Assembly (NCBI GenBank): GCA_025146925.1
Contig: CP102260.1
Coordinates: 201,001 to 265,000 of the forward strand
Length of the DNA: 64,000 nt
Reading direction: 5' to 3'
Source: [Bacteroides] pectinophilus
Lineage (GTDB): Bacteria; Bacillota; Clostridia; Lachnospirales; Lachnospiraceae
A model generated the notes under the pieces. That model did not search any database. It was given only the letters and a program-made list of their open reading frames with translations, and was not told the origin of the DNA. Of the stretch, positions 54,479-62,901 are shown in pieces. How positions within the stretch are numbered: position 1 is the first letter of the stretch; each line of letters opens with the position of its first letter. The translations under genes were made by a program, and so were the position numbers.

Positions 54479-54783
54479 GCATTACCCCAATCGGCCATGG
54501 AATCAAGAATCGGCTTAAGGGATTCCCCCAGGCTGCTTAGTGAATATTCGACGCGCGGCGGCACTTCAGGATATACGGTGCGTAGTATCAGACCATCTTC
54601 CTCCATTGAGCGGAGATTGTCAGTTAAGACCTTCTGGCTTATGCCATCAAGGTCTTTTTTTAATGCATTAAAACGCCATGGACGGGCTAAAAGGTTTCTT
54701 ATAATAAGAAGTTTCCATTTGCTTCCGATAAGTGTGACGGTTGTAGCAACCGGACATTCAGGTAATTCTGCTTTTGTTTTCAT
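54457..54783 (-). CDS. HxlR-family transcriptional regulator
   Basis: A 108-residue winged-helix protein of the HxlR type: CPVATTVTLIGSKWKLLIIR (11-30), then RFNALKKDLDGISQKVLTDNL and a YSLSSLGESLKPIL end. Such proteins sense redox or electrophiles through an N-terminal Cys; Cys11 is in the right place. Convergent with the GGDEF gene, overlapping it by 22 nt. It faces away from the RiPP operon, so it may regulate that operon across the shared 290-bp upstream region. Confidence 0.88.
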   Translation of the reverse strand: MKTKAELPECPVATTVTLIGSKWKLLIIRNLLARPWRFNALKKDLDGISQKVLTDNLRSMEEDGLILRTVYPEVPPRVEYSLSSLGESLKPILDSMADWGNAYKDTIS

Positions 54784-55073
54784 TGTAATTGTTACCTCAT
54801 GTATTATGAAAAATTATAGTGGTATCTGTCTTATCGTTTTCAAAATTTAATTATATCATAATATTTAAAGAAATTCATGCACACATAGTATATATAATTT
54901 TGATATTTAAGCCGGCAGGAATTGCGAAGGTAACTTTTTTGTAACTATGTAATAAAAAAGTGCGTACTTTTGCGGTTGAGAAAGGATTGTTATTATTAAC
55001 TTGTAACAAAGATGACGGATTGGAAAAATATAAAAACATCTAATCCGGGCTATGTAGAAAGGAGTGCATGAGT

Positions 55074-55208
55074 ATGGCATTATTAAACATTTTCGGATGG
55101 AACGAGAAGGAAAAGAAGCAGGCAGGCACAGCATGCGGAGCAGGAGACAAGCCGGAGGAGAAGCCGTCAGCGTGCGGCACAGCATGCGGAGCAGGAGACA
55201 GGCAGTAA
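55074..55208 (+). CDS. ACGX-repeat RiPP precursor peptide
   Basis: A 44-residue peptide (46 if started at the ATG at 55068, which sits only 3 nt from the GGAG). The leader is MALLNIFGWNEKEKKQ; the core holds two copies of GTACGAGD around a KPEEKPSAC link. The two repeats are identical over 24 nt in the DNA. It lies 41 nt upstream of a SPASM radical SAM gene. This matches the ACGX-type precursor/maturase pairs known from protein-family collections; the modification (probably Cys thioether or similar) is inferred. Confidence 0.8.
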   Translation: MALLNIFGWNEKEKKQAGTACGAGDKPEEKPSACGTACGAGDRQ

Positions 55209-55218
55209 GCAGGCAGTA

Positions 55219-55244
55219 GGCACTTTGTGCCTGCAGAATGGAGG
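55219..55244 (+). promoter_or_regulatory. Hairpin plus AGAATGGAGG ribosome site before the radical SAM gene
   Basis: GGCAC-TTT-GTGCC (55219-55231) followed by TGC and AGAATGGAGG (55235-55244), 5 nt before the ATG. It matches the activase leader. The hairpin may also temper read-through from precursor to maturase. Confidence 0.55.
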
Positions 55245-55249
55245 ATAGG

Positions 55250-56302
55250 ATGAATTATTTTTCTTTTCAATGGCATATAACAGATGAATGTGACCAGCGC
55301 TGTAAGCACTGCTACATTTTTTCGGGAAAGGGCTGCAGCGAGCTTAAGAGCATGACATGGAAGCAGATGCAGGAGGTTGTGGCTAACTGTGAGGATTTTT
55401 GCAGGATTTACAATAAGCTGCCATATTTTTATATAACCGGCGGAGATCCTATCCTTCATCCTGACTTCTGGAAGCTGATGGTGCTGCTTAAGAGCAGGGG
55501 AATCCCATTTACAATAATGGGAAATCCATTTCATCTGGATGATGAAGTATGTACAATATTAAAGGCGTGCGGCTGTGAAAAATATCAGATGTCGCTTGAC
55601 GGAATGCGCAGTACGCATGACTGGTTCAGAAAGCCGAGAAGCTTTGACCTTACACTTGAGAAGGTTGGATGCCTGAACCGGGCAGGAATTAAAAGCGTTA
55701 TTATGAGCACGGTATCAAAGATGAATATGAATGAAATCCTGGATATTATTGATGAGGTTGTAAAAGCGAAGGTTAAGGTGTTTGCATTTTCCCGTTATGT
55801 GCCGACCGGCGGAGAGGTCGATACCGGAATGACGGCGCAGGAATACAGGAAGCTGCTTGAAGTGTGTGATGCAAAATACAAGCAATACGAGGCAGCAGGA
55901 TGCGAAACCTATTTTAATAAAAAAGACCATCTCTGGACGCTGTATGAATATGAGACAGGACAGTTCAGGCTGCCGTACAATGCTAAGAACGGCATGATAT
56001 ATGGTGGCTGTAACTGCGGAAACTGCCATATTACAATATCCTCCAACGGAGATATAATGGCATGCCGGAGAGTCACCGACAGTAAGGTTGCCAACGTATT
56101 TGAGGACAGGCTGGCAGATGTGTGGGTATGCCAGATGGAGAAGTACAGAGATTACGATAAATTTGTAAAGTGCAGTAAATGTGAGCTTAAGGCATGGTGC
56201 AGGGGCTGTCCGGCAGTGGCAGACGGAACAACGGGCAATTTTTACGGTGCAGACCCGCAGTGCTGGAAGACAAAGAACGATATAACGGGGGAGGTACTCT
56301 GA
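55250..56302 (+). CDS. Radical SAM/SPASM peptide maturase (ACGX system)
   Basis: A 350-residue enzyme. The cluster motif CDQRCKHC at about 14-21 binds the SAM [4Fe-4S]. GGDPILHPDF is near 62-71. The C-terminal SPASM region carries cysteines for auxiliary clusters (GGCNCGNC near 248-255, CSKCELKAWCRGCP near 305-318, and CWK near the end). Such enzymes modify the core peptide encoded next to them, here the ACGX repeats. Its TGA overlaps the ATG of the next reading frame. Confidence 0.9.
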   Translation: MNYFSFQWHITDECDQRCKHCYIFSGKGCSELKSMTWKQMQEVVANCEDFCRIYNKLPYFYITGGDPILHPDFWKLMVLLKSRGIPFTIMGNPFHLDDEVCTILKACGCEKYQMSLDGMRSTHDWFRKPRSFDLTLEKVGCLNRAGIKSVIMSTVSKMNMNEILDIIDEVVKAKVKVFAFSRYVPTGGEVDTGMTAQEYRKLLEVCDAKYKQYEAAGCETYFNKKDHLWTLYEYETGQFRLPYNAKNGMIYGGCNCGNCHITISSNGDIMACRRVTDSKVANVFEDRLADVWVCQMEKYRDYDKFVKCSKCELKAWCRGCPAVADGTTGNFYGADPQCWKTKNDITGEVL

Positions 56303-56403
56303 TGAAGTATGGGACATTATTGGAACTTATAAAAGCAAGGCACTCAATCAGAAAATTTGACAACAGTGAGGTGAGAATATATGAATCTGGAAACATGTCT
56401 TAA
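56302..56403 (+). pseudogene. Nitroreductase N-terminal stub
   Basis: A 33-residue frame opens MKYGTLLELIKARHSIRKFD, the typical start of FMN nitroreductases (LIKxRxSIRKF), behind a GGGGGAGG site, then runs into an unrelated end. Only the first 24 or so residues of the enzyme remain; the next gene begins inside it. Confidence 0.7.
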
Positions 56404-57037
56404 AAAAATGCAGCTTGTAGGCGTACTTGCGTTTGCAACGGTAGACGGGCAGGGAGCACCGCAGATCCGCAACATAAGTGCGATTCATTATGAGGCGGAT
56501 GCATTATATTTTTTCACGGCTAGGGGAAAGGACTTCTGTAGGGAACTGCAGGCTGACGGCAGGGTGCAGATTCTTGCATATACAAAATATAAGGAAATGA
56601 TACGCCTGTCGGGAAAAGCTTATGCGGTAGATGCTGGCGCACAGATAAAGTGGCGTGATATAATATTTGAAGAGCAGCCGTATCTTGCCAATGTATATCC
56701 GGGAGATACGAGAGATATAGGAATTATTTTCTGCATTGATGAGGGTGAGGTTGAATATTTTAACCTCGGTGTAAAGCCTATATTCAGGGAGACATACAGG
56801 CTGGGGAAATTGACTGAGACAGCAAAAACAGGAAACCACAAAGGATATCACATAACAGACGCATGTATTGGCTGTGGTACGTGTGTACAGCATTGTCCGC
56901 AAAGCTGTATAAGCTGTGTGGAAGATGCGGAAACGGGAAACACGCATTTTTCAATCCGGCAGGAGCATTGTCTGCATTGCGGTGCGTGTTATGAGCATTG
57001 TCCGGTCGGAGCGGTGAAGAGATATGAATCAGAGTGA
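56381..57037 (+). CDS. Flavin (PNPOx-type) protein fused to a 2[4Fe-4S] ferredoxin
   Basis: A 218-residue protein. Residues 1-130 resemble the split-barrel pyridoxamine-phosphate-oxidase family that binds FMN or F420 (GVLAFATVDGQGAPQIRNIS near 14-33). Residues 160-215 carry two ferredoxin motifs, CIGCGTCVQHCP and CLHCGACYEHCP. It could pass electrons to the radical SAM enzyme or act as a small reductase. It overlaps the nitroreductase stub and the macrodomain gene (14 nt), so it is tightly coupled. Confidence 0.86.
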   Translation: MNLETCLKKMQLVGVLAFATVDGQGAPQIRNISAIHYEADALYFFTARGKDFCRELQADGRVQILAYTKYKEMIRLSGKAYAVDAGAQIKWRDIIFEEQPYLANVYPGDTRDIGIIFCIDEGEVEYFNLGVKPIFRETYRLGKLTETAKTGNHKGYHITDACIGCGTCVQHCPQSCISCVEDAETGNTHFSIRQEHCLHCGACYEHCPVGAVKRYESE

Positions 57038-57839
57038 GAGAAGAATTTATTTGATAAAGCATCTGCAGGATAAAATGCGCAGCGGTTATCCGGAATATTA
57101 TTCAAGATATTATCCGCAGTATACAACAATGAATATCCCATCTGATACTGACGGGCAGAAATTACTGCTGCGTGCGCTTATGAACGTGAGGCTGCCGGGA
57201 AGTGCGGACGCTGAATTTGTAAGGATTCAGGATGAGTACCTGCATGAGGAGAACAGCCGGCGCGGGGTGGTAACGCTTGCGGATATGACAGAGGTGCAGC
57301 CTGATTTATATATGTGGAAGGGCGATATAACGAGGCTTAAGGCAGGAGCCATTGTAAATGCCGCCAACAGCCAGATGACAGGCTGTTACCGTCCGTGCCA
57401 TAACTGCATTGATAACTGCATTCATACATTTGCGGGAATTGAGCTGAGGAATTATTGTGATGATATGATGCATAAGCAGGGATATGAGGAACCGACAGGC
57501 CGGGCAAAGCTGACTCCGGCGTTCAATCTGCCGTGTGATTATGTCATTCATACGGTGGGACCGGTTGTACAGGGCGTGCTTACGGCTGAGGATGAGCGCT
57601 TGCTTGCGTCCTGCTATGAGTCATGCCTTAGTGTGGCAGATGAAAATAATGTCGGTAGTATTGCATTCTGCTGTATTTCGACAGGTGTGTTTATGTTCCC
57701 TAATGACAGGGCTGCCGAAATCGCGGTGCAGACGGTAAAGGAATATAAGGAAAAGACAGGTTCAGGGATAAGGGTGATTTTCAATGTTTTTAAAGAAGAG
57801 GACGAACAGCTTTACAGAAAGCTGCTTGGACAGGGCTGA
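57024..57839 (+). CDS. Zinc-containing macrodomain ADP-ribosyl hydrolase
   Basis: A 271-residue macrodomain protein. An N-terminal helical extension is followed by the fold proper: KGDITRLKAGAIVNAANSQM near 93-112 (ADP-ribose binding), a Cys/His group CHNCIDNCIH near 120-130 that marks the zinc-binding class found beside class M sirtuins, VIHTVGP and STGVFMFP. It should remove ADP-ribose placed by the neighbouring SirTM. One base (T) separates its stop from the sirtuin ATG. Confidence 0.9.
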   Translation: MNQSERRIYLIKHLQDKMRSGYPEYYSRYYPQYTTMNIPSDTDGQKLLLRALMNVRLPGSADAEFVRIQDEYLHEENSRRGVVTLADMTEVQPDLYMWKGDITRLKAGAIVNAANSQMTGCYRPCHNCIDNCIHTFAGIELRNYCDDMMHKQGYEEPTGRAKLTPAFNLPCDYVIHTVGPVVQGVLTAEDERLLASCYESCLSVADENNVGSIAFCCISTGVFMFPNDRAAEIAVQTVKEYKEKTGSGIRVIFNVFKEEDEQLYRKLLGQG

Positions 57840-57840
57840 T

Positions 57841-58728
57841 ATGGATAGAAATACTATGTACAAAGCCGCTTTGGACAGGATTGAGGGCGCAGACGCTGTC
57901 GTGATAGGTGCGGGAGCAGGGCTTTCAACATCGGCGGGCTTTACATACAGCGGTGCAAGGTTTGAAAAGTATTTTGCGGACATGGAGCGGGCATACGGCT
58001 TTCATGACATGTATTCGGGCGGCTTCTATAATTATGACAGCTCGGAGAAGCTGTGGGGCTTCTGGTGCAGATACATTTACATTAACCGTTATATGGATGC
58101 GCCGAAGCCGGTATATCAGGATATATTTGAACGCGTCAAGAACAAGAATTATTTTGTGCTGACAACGAATGTAGACCACTGTTTCCAGAAGGCAGGCTTT
58201 GACAAGGAAAGACTTTTCTATACTCAGGGGGATTACGGGCTGTTCCAGTGCAGCCAGCCGTGCCATAAAGAGACCTACGATAACGAAGAGATTATAACAA
58301 AAATGGTGTTAAGCGAAGGCTATGAGATAAAGGATGCCAGGCTTGTAAAACCTAAGGGTGCGGTTGTAAGTATGGAGATTCCGCCAGAGCTTGTGCCGGT
58401 ATGTCCAAAGTGTGGCAGACCGATGAGCATGAATCTGAGATCGGATTGTACATTTGTACAGGATGCAGGATGGTATGCGGCAGCAGAGCGGTATGAGAGA
58501 TTCTTACGTGAAAACAGGAACACAAAGACAGCATTTGTCGAGCTTGGCGTGGGGTATAATACGCCGGGTATAATTAAATACCCGTTCTGGCAGATGGTGG
58601 AGAATAATCCCAAAGCGTCATACATCTGCATTAATAAAGGTGAAGCGTATGCGCCGAGAGAGATAGCTGACAGGTCGGTATGCATTGACGGAGATATATA
58701 TGATTATACAGACAGGAATGAGGACTGA
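57841..58728 (+). CDS. Class M sirtuin (SirTM) ADP-ribosyltransferase
   Basis: A 295-residue sirtuin-fold protein: NAD motif GAGAGLSTSAGF (21-32), TNVDHCFQ near 115, and a Gln in TQGDYGLFQ where deacetylase sirtuins have the catalytic His, as described for the SirTM class that mono-ADP-ribosylates proteins. CSQPC and CPKC hold the structural zinc. In staphylococci and streptococci these act on lipoylated GcvH-L with a macrodomain partner; no GcvH-L or LplA2 gene is present here. The start at 57841 is preferred over 57784. Confidence 0.88.
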   Translation: MDRNTMYKAALDRIEGADAVVIGAGAGLSTSAGFTYSGARFEKYFADMERAYGFHDMYSGGFYNYDSSEKLWGFWCRYIYINRYMDAPKPVYQDIFERVKNKNYFVLTTNVDHCFQKAGFDKERLFYTQGDYGLFQCSQPCHKETYDNEEIITKMVLSEGYEIKDARLVKPKGAVVSMEIPPELVPVCPKCGRPMSMNLRSDCTFVQDAGWYAAAERYERFLRENRNTKTAFVELGVGYNTPGIIKYPFWQMVENNPKASYICINKGEAYAPREIADRSVCIDGDIYDYTDRNED

Positions 58729-59647
58729 TATTCCGGCATTTTATTCGGAATGGTTTGTTAACAGAATAAAGGGAGGATATGTACTTGTACGCAATCCTTA
58801 TAACGAAAGTCAGGTGACGAGATATAGTCTGTCGCCTGACTTTGTCGACCTTATTGCATTCTGTACGAAGAATCCGGCACCGATGCTTAGCCGTATGGAT
58901 GTGCTGAAGGACTACGGACAATACTGGTTTGTGACGATAACTCCATATGGAAGGGATATAGAGCCAAATGTACCGGACAAGCCGGTTGTCATGGAGAATT
59001 TTAAAAGGCTTTCGGATATAGTTGGTGTGGACAGTATAGGATGGCGGTATGACCCGGTTATTATTGACAATCATCATACAGTTGAATGGCACATATCGGA
59101 GTTTGAACGGATGGCTGCCACGCTTGCAGGCTATACAAAGACATGTGTAATTAGCTATATAGATATTTATAAAAAGGTTGAAAGAAATTTTCCGTCTGCC
59201 CGTGAGGTCTCCGGGGCTGACCGGCTGACACTTGGAAATGCTTTTATAAAGACAGCCGGGAAGTATGGAATGACGGTAAGACCATGCGCCGAGGGAGATG
59301 AACTGGCAGCGTTCGGAGCGGACTGTTCAGGATGCATGACGGTTAAGACATTTGAGACGGCATTGCATGAGCATCTTGACGTTCCGGGGATTAATACCAA
59401 TAAGACCAACCAGAGAAATGGTCAGTGTGCGTGTCTGCTGGGAGTTGATATCGGAGCATATGATACCTGCGGGCATATTTGCAAATACTGTTATGCCAAT
59501 GCCAATACCGCACTTGTGAGGGATAATATGAGAAGGCATGACCCGATGTCCCCATTCCTGATTGGAAGCAGCCGTCAGGGTGATGTTATACATCAGGCAA
59601 AGCAGGAAAGCTGGATTGACAGGCAGATGAGGCTTGAGCTGGAATGA
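58700..59647 (+). CDS. DUF1848-family radical-SAM-like protein
   Basis: A 315-residue DUF1848 protein: RTDIPAFYSEWFVNRIKGG (8-26), VDLIAFCTKNPAPML near 50, a long helical middle, and C-terminal cysteines CGHICKYCYAN near 270 plus CAC upstream, which resemble a cluster site. The ATG at 58700 has GGAG at 6 nt; the gene overlaps the sirtuin by 29 nt and so belongs to the operon. Its biochemical role is unknown. Confidence 0.82.
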   Translation: MIIQTGMRTDIPAFYSEWFVNRIKGGYVLVRNPYNESQVTRYSLSPDFVDLIAFCTKNPAPMLSRMDVLKDYGQYWFVTITPYGRDIEPNVPDKPVVMENFKRLSDIVGVDSIGWRYDPVIIDNHHTVEWHISEFERMAATLAGYTKTCVISYIDIYKKVERNFPSAREVSGADRLTLGNAFIKTAGKYGMTVRPCAEGDELAAFGADCSGCMTVKTFETALHEHLDVPGINTNKTNQRNGQCACLLGVDIGAYDTCGHICKYCYANANTALVRDNMRRHDPMSPFLIGSSRQGDVIHQAKQESWIDRQMRLELE

Positions 59648-59669
59648 TGAGGATATATAAGGAGGATAT

Positions 59670-60443
59670 ATGTCTAAAAGGTCAAAAAAAGCGTATGCAA
59701 CAACAATAATACATGGAGAGGATGGACCGACAGCGGTATTTGTTGCAGGCAATTGTGAAGGACGCAGGGAAAAGCTTTCGGTACGGCAGAGCATAAAACA
59801 TGGGATTAATAGTGTGAAAAATGTGTGCTGGAAAATCAGACGCAGCATTGCAGAGAGAATAATAATGCGTAAAAGACCCGCGCCGCATACAATGGGTGAA
59901 TTGCAGCAGTATATCGTAAAAAAATATGTCGGCAGATACAGCTTTACCGAAGTAGACAAAAACAGCGGCGAGGCGGCTGAAGAGTATCGTGACATGCGGG
60001 CGTCATTTATAATTCAGTATGCACCTGAGCTGTTAAGCAGTGCAGGCAGCGGTGATTGTGTGCCACAGCTAAAGAGCACATCGCAGGAGGATATATTGGA
60101 ATATATAAGGCTGAATAAGGAGCGCATGGTAAGGGCGGCATCCGTACCGCTTGAGAAGTTCGACATTGATTATCACAAATATGTGTATAATGATATGTAT
60201 AAGACAGATAAGACAGATGCAAATAATTGCAGTTTGGGTCGGAATAAGCGCAGTTTGGGCAGCATGGACATAATAATAGAAAAGAAATATGGTTACATTG
60301 GCGGCGGTGCATCAGGCAGCAAAAAATTCATAAAGAAATACAACAGAATTCTCAGAGACATACATATGTATTATGGTGTGACCACAGAAGATATAGAGAC
60401 TAAATCACAGAGATACCGCGAATTAGTGAATTCAATGCTGTAA
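59670..60443 (+). CDS. Hypothetical protein with an N-terminal EDGPTAVFVAG motif
   Basis: A 257-residue basic protein without membrane segments. The motif HGEDGPTAVFVAGN (about 15-28) is like a short block seen at the start of many small Lachnospiraceae proteins and resembling a piece of Na+-pump decarboxylase beta subunits. The rest (charged, helical, with a GGGASGSKKF stretch) is unfamiliar. It has a GGAGG site 22 nt after the DUF1848 gene and may be the last operon gene. Confidence 0.6.
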   Translation: MSKRSKKAYATTIIHGEDGPTAVFVAGNCEGRREKLSVRQSIKHGINSVKNVCWKIRRSIAERIIMRKRPAPHTMGELQQYIVKKYVGRYSFTEVDKNSGEAAEEYRDMRASFIIQYAPELLSSAGSGDCVPQLKSTSQEDILEYIRLNKERMVRAASVPLEKFDIDYHKYVYNDMYKTDKTDANNCSLGRNKRSLGSMDIIIEKKYGYIGGGASGSKKFIKKYNRILRDIHMYYGVTTEDIETKSQRYRELVNSML

Positions 60444-60575
60444 GAGGATATGTTTGATATTTCATTGCTGACTATAACATGGTTCAGAGGGTATAAGAGC
60501 ACAAAGTCAGAATTTATATCCTGAGTAAGCGAAGCGTGACACAATACAGCACGTCCGTACACACATAAAGTCATC

Positions 60576-60632
60576 TTGACTTATAAAAAAAGATGTACTA
60601 TCATCCAAATTAGTTGATAGTACATCTTTTTT
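60576..60632 (+). promoter_or_regulatory. Promoter overlapped by an 18-bp inverted repeat (MarR operator)
   Basis: TTGACT (60576-60581), 17 nt, TATCAT (60599-60604). An 18-bp perfect inverted repeat with arms 60586-60603 and 60615-60632 spans the -10 and start. It ends in T's, so besides an operator it could act as an attenuator hairpin. The upstream part of this 213-bp gap shows nothing else. Confidence 0.65.
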
Positions 60633-60656
60633 AAAAATGAACGGAGATATAAATTT

Positions 60657-61145
60657 ATGGATGATACGGGAAGAAAGATAACTAAGATAGCGCGCGAAGT
60701 AAGCAAGTTCACGGTGCAGATGATGAAAGAGGAAGGTATTGGCACGGCGGAGTTTGACTTTATACATCTGATACGGCATAATCCCGGGATTACACAGGCA
60801 GAGGTAAGAGAACAGTTAAAGATAGACAAAGGTGCGGCGGCAAGGCGTGCAGCAAGCCTTGAGGCAAAGGGATATCTTATAAGAAAGCCTAATCCTGACG
60901 ATGGTAGAAGCCGGCTTCTGTATGCTACGGATAAAGCGGAGAATCTTAAGAATTCAAAGGCTAACATAGAATCGATGTTTTATGAGTGGCTTCTTGCAGA
61001 ACTGCCGGAAGAAGAAAAAGAACAGTTCTGTGAAACACTTGATAAGCTGTATTGGCGTTCTAAGAATGAGAGAAGAGCAGGGTTTGTCAATATATCAGAG
61101 GTGGTGAATTTGAAAAATGCAGCAGACGAAAAAGAATATCAGTAA
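60657..61145 (+). CDS. MarR-family regulator of the ABC exporter
   Basis: A 162-residue MarR protein: DNA-contact helices NPGITQAEVREQLKIDKGAA (about 42-61) and wing NPDDGRSRLLYAT. It overlaps the exporter gene by 29 nt, the common MarR-ABC arrangement in which the regulator represses its own operon until a drug or metabolite binds. Confidence 0.9.
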   Translation: MDDTGRKITKIAREVSKFTVQMMKEEGIGTAEFDFIHLIRHNPGITQAEVREQLKIDKGAAARRAASLEAKGYLIRKPNPDDGRSRLLYATDKAENLKNSKANIESMFYEWLLAELPEEEKEQFCETLDKLYWRSKNERRAGFVNISEVVNLKNAADEKEYQ

Positions 61146-62901
61146 AAAGATAGAGCATCCCGACAGAATAACAGAATACTTCAAAGAGGAATGGGCAGTT
61201 CTTCTGGCAGTGACGATATCAGGAATCATATATAATATAGGACTGCTTGCAGGCCCGTGGTTTGAGGGTAAGATGACAGGCTGCCTTGTAAATATTCTCG
61301 GAGGCAGTGAGACATTTGCAGACATGCTTATATTAGCTGCATTGTATGTAATTTCAATTGCCGTCGTACAGATATCAAGGTATATCAAGAGATTTTATGT
61401 AAGAAGATTTTCCAATAATGTTAATAAAAACATGAAGCAGATATTGTATGGAAGTCTTGTACATAAGAGCTGGGCACAGCTTCTGGAGGAGGGTGCCGGT
61501 AATGTCATGACTAAGGCAATCCTTGATGTAGACGACTGTGTCGAAGGAATGAGAAAGTTCACAACAGAAATTTTTGATACGGGAATTGCAATGGCAGCAT
61601 ACATGGGAATGCTTCTGTGGTATGACTGGCGGCTTGCACTGTTATGCATGATATTCCCTCCGGTTTCGTATTATATTGCGGAGAAGATGAAAGACATTGT
61701 GCAGAAGACGGGTGCGGCATACAAGGTACAGGCTGGTATTTTAAGTGAGGCAACGCTTGACCGTGCTGACAATGCAGTTACATACAGGGTATTCGGATGT
61801 GAGAGTGAGCGCAGGAAATCGTATGAGAAAAACCTTTCAGATTATGAAAAATCTGCAGTCCTCGCTAATATATGGAATTCGTCGCTTCAGCCCATATACA
61901 GGATTATCTCAATGGCAGGAGTTATATTCATACTTTACTTCGGCGGGAAAAATGTTCTCGGAACCGGCTGGCGTGAGTGGAGCGTTGCAGCATTTGCAAC
62001 ATTTCTTGCATGCTTTACCAAGCTTGCGGATAAGTCATCAAAAGCTGCCAGGCTGTTCAATGCAGTCCACAAGGCGCAGGTTTCATGGAAGCGCATAAAA
62101 CCGCTTATGGTGATACCAAAAGATGACGCACCAAAATCAGGACAGCCGGCAGGATGTGCAGATGCCTTGGTATCAGTACCGGCGCTGGCGGTCAACAACA
62201 TAAGCTTTGCATATCCTGAATCGAAAAATATTTATTCCGATATCTCCTTTAACGCAAAGCCGGGAGAGATAATAGGTGTCACGGGACCGGTTGCATGTGG
62301 CAAATCAACGCTAGGCAGGACATTTTTGTGCGAATATCCGTATGATGGAAGCATCAGGCTGTCAGGCAGGGAGCTTAAGGATATGACGGCTTCGGAGAGA
62401 ACCGGACTTGTGGGGTATCTCGGACATGACCCGGAGCTGTTTAATGACAGTATAGCCAATAACGTAATGATGGGAGATAAAGGCGATTGCAGACAGTACC
62501 TTAAGATGGTATGCATTGACGAAGAGGTAAATGCAATGGAAGACGGTACGGATACACTTGTCGGAAGCGGCGGCGTCAGGCTGTCGGGTGGACAGGCACA
62601 GAGACTTGCGCTTGCGAGGACGCTGTGCCACATGAAGCCTGTTATGGTGCTGGACGACCCGTTTTCAGCACTTGACAGGAAGACAGAAGTTCAGGTGTTT
62701 CATAATCTGAGATCAATGGCGCAGAATAATATTGTAATCCTCATATCACACAGACTTTATCTGTTCCCGCAGATGAGCAGAATAATCTGGATGGATAATG
62801 GCAGGGCAATAGCCGGGACCCACGAAGAGCTTATGGAGCAATGTCCTGAGTATGCAGAGCTGTATCTTGAACAGGCAGGAGGCGGCAGCAATGACAAATA
62901 A
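61117..62901 (+). CDS. ABC exporter subunit 1 (transmembrane plus ATPase)
   Basis: A 594-residue half-transporter: six membrane helices (about 30-320), then an ATPase with Walker A GPVACGKSTLG near 390, signature LSGGQAQRLALAR near 489, Walker B VMVLDDPFSALD near 510 and H-loop ISHRL. It probably works as a heterodimer with the next gene, exporting drugs or lipids. It overlaps both neighbours. Confidence 0.92.
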   Translation: MQQTKKNISKKIEHPDRITEYFKEEWAVLLAVTISGIIYNIGLLAGPWFEGKMTGCLVNILGGSETFADMLILAALYVISIAVVQISRYIKRFYVRRFSNNVNKNMKQILYGSLVHKSWAQLLEEGAGNVMTKAILDVDDCVEGMRKFTTEIFDTGIAMAAYMGMLLWYDWRLALLCMIFPPVSYYIAEKMKDIVQKTGAAYKVQAGILSEATLDRADNAVTYRVFGCESERRKSYEKNLSDYEKSAVLANIWNSSLQPIYRIISMAGVIFILYFGGKNVLGTGWREWSVAAFATFLACFTKLADKSSKAARLFNAVHKAQVSWKRIKPLMVIPKDDAPKSGQPAGCADALVSVPALAVNNISFAYPESKNIYSDISFNAKPGEIIGVTGPVACGKSTLGRTFLCEYPYDGSIRLSGRELKDMTASERTGLVGYLGHDPELFNDSIANNVMMGDKGDCRQYLKMVCIDEEVNAMEDGTDTLVGSGGVRLSGGQAQRLALARTLCHMKPVMVLDDPFSALDRKTEVQVFHNLRSMAQNNIVILISHRLYLFPQMSRIIWMDNGRAIAGTHEELMEQCPEYAELYLEQAGGGSNDK

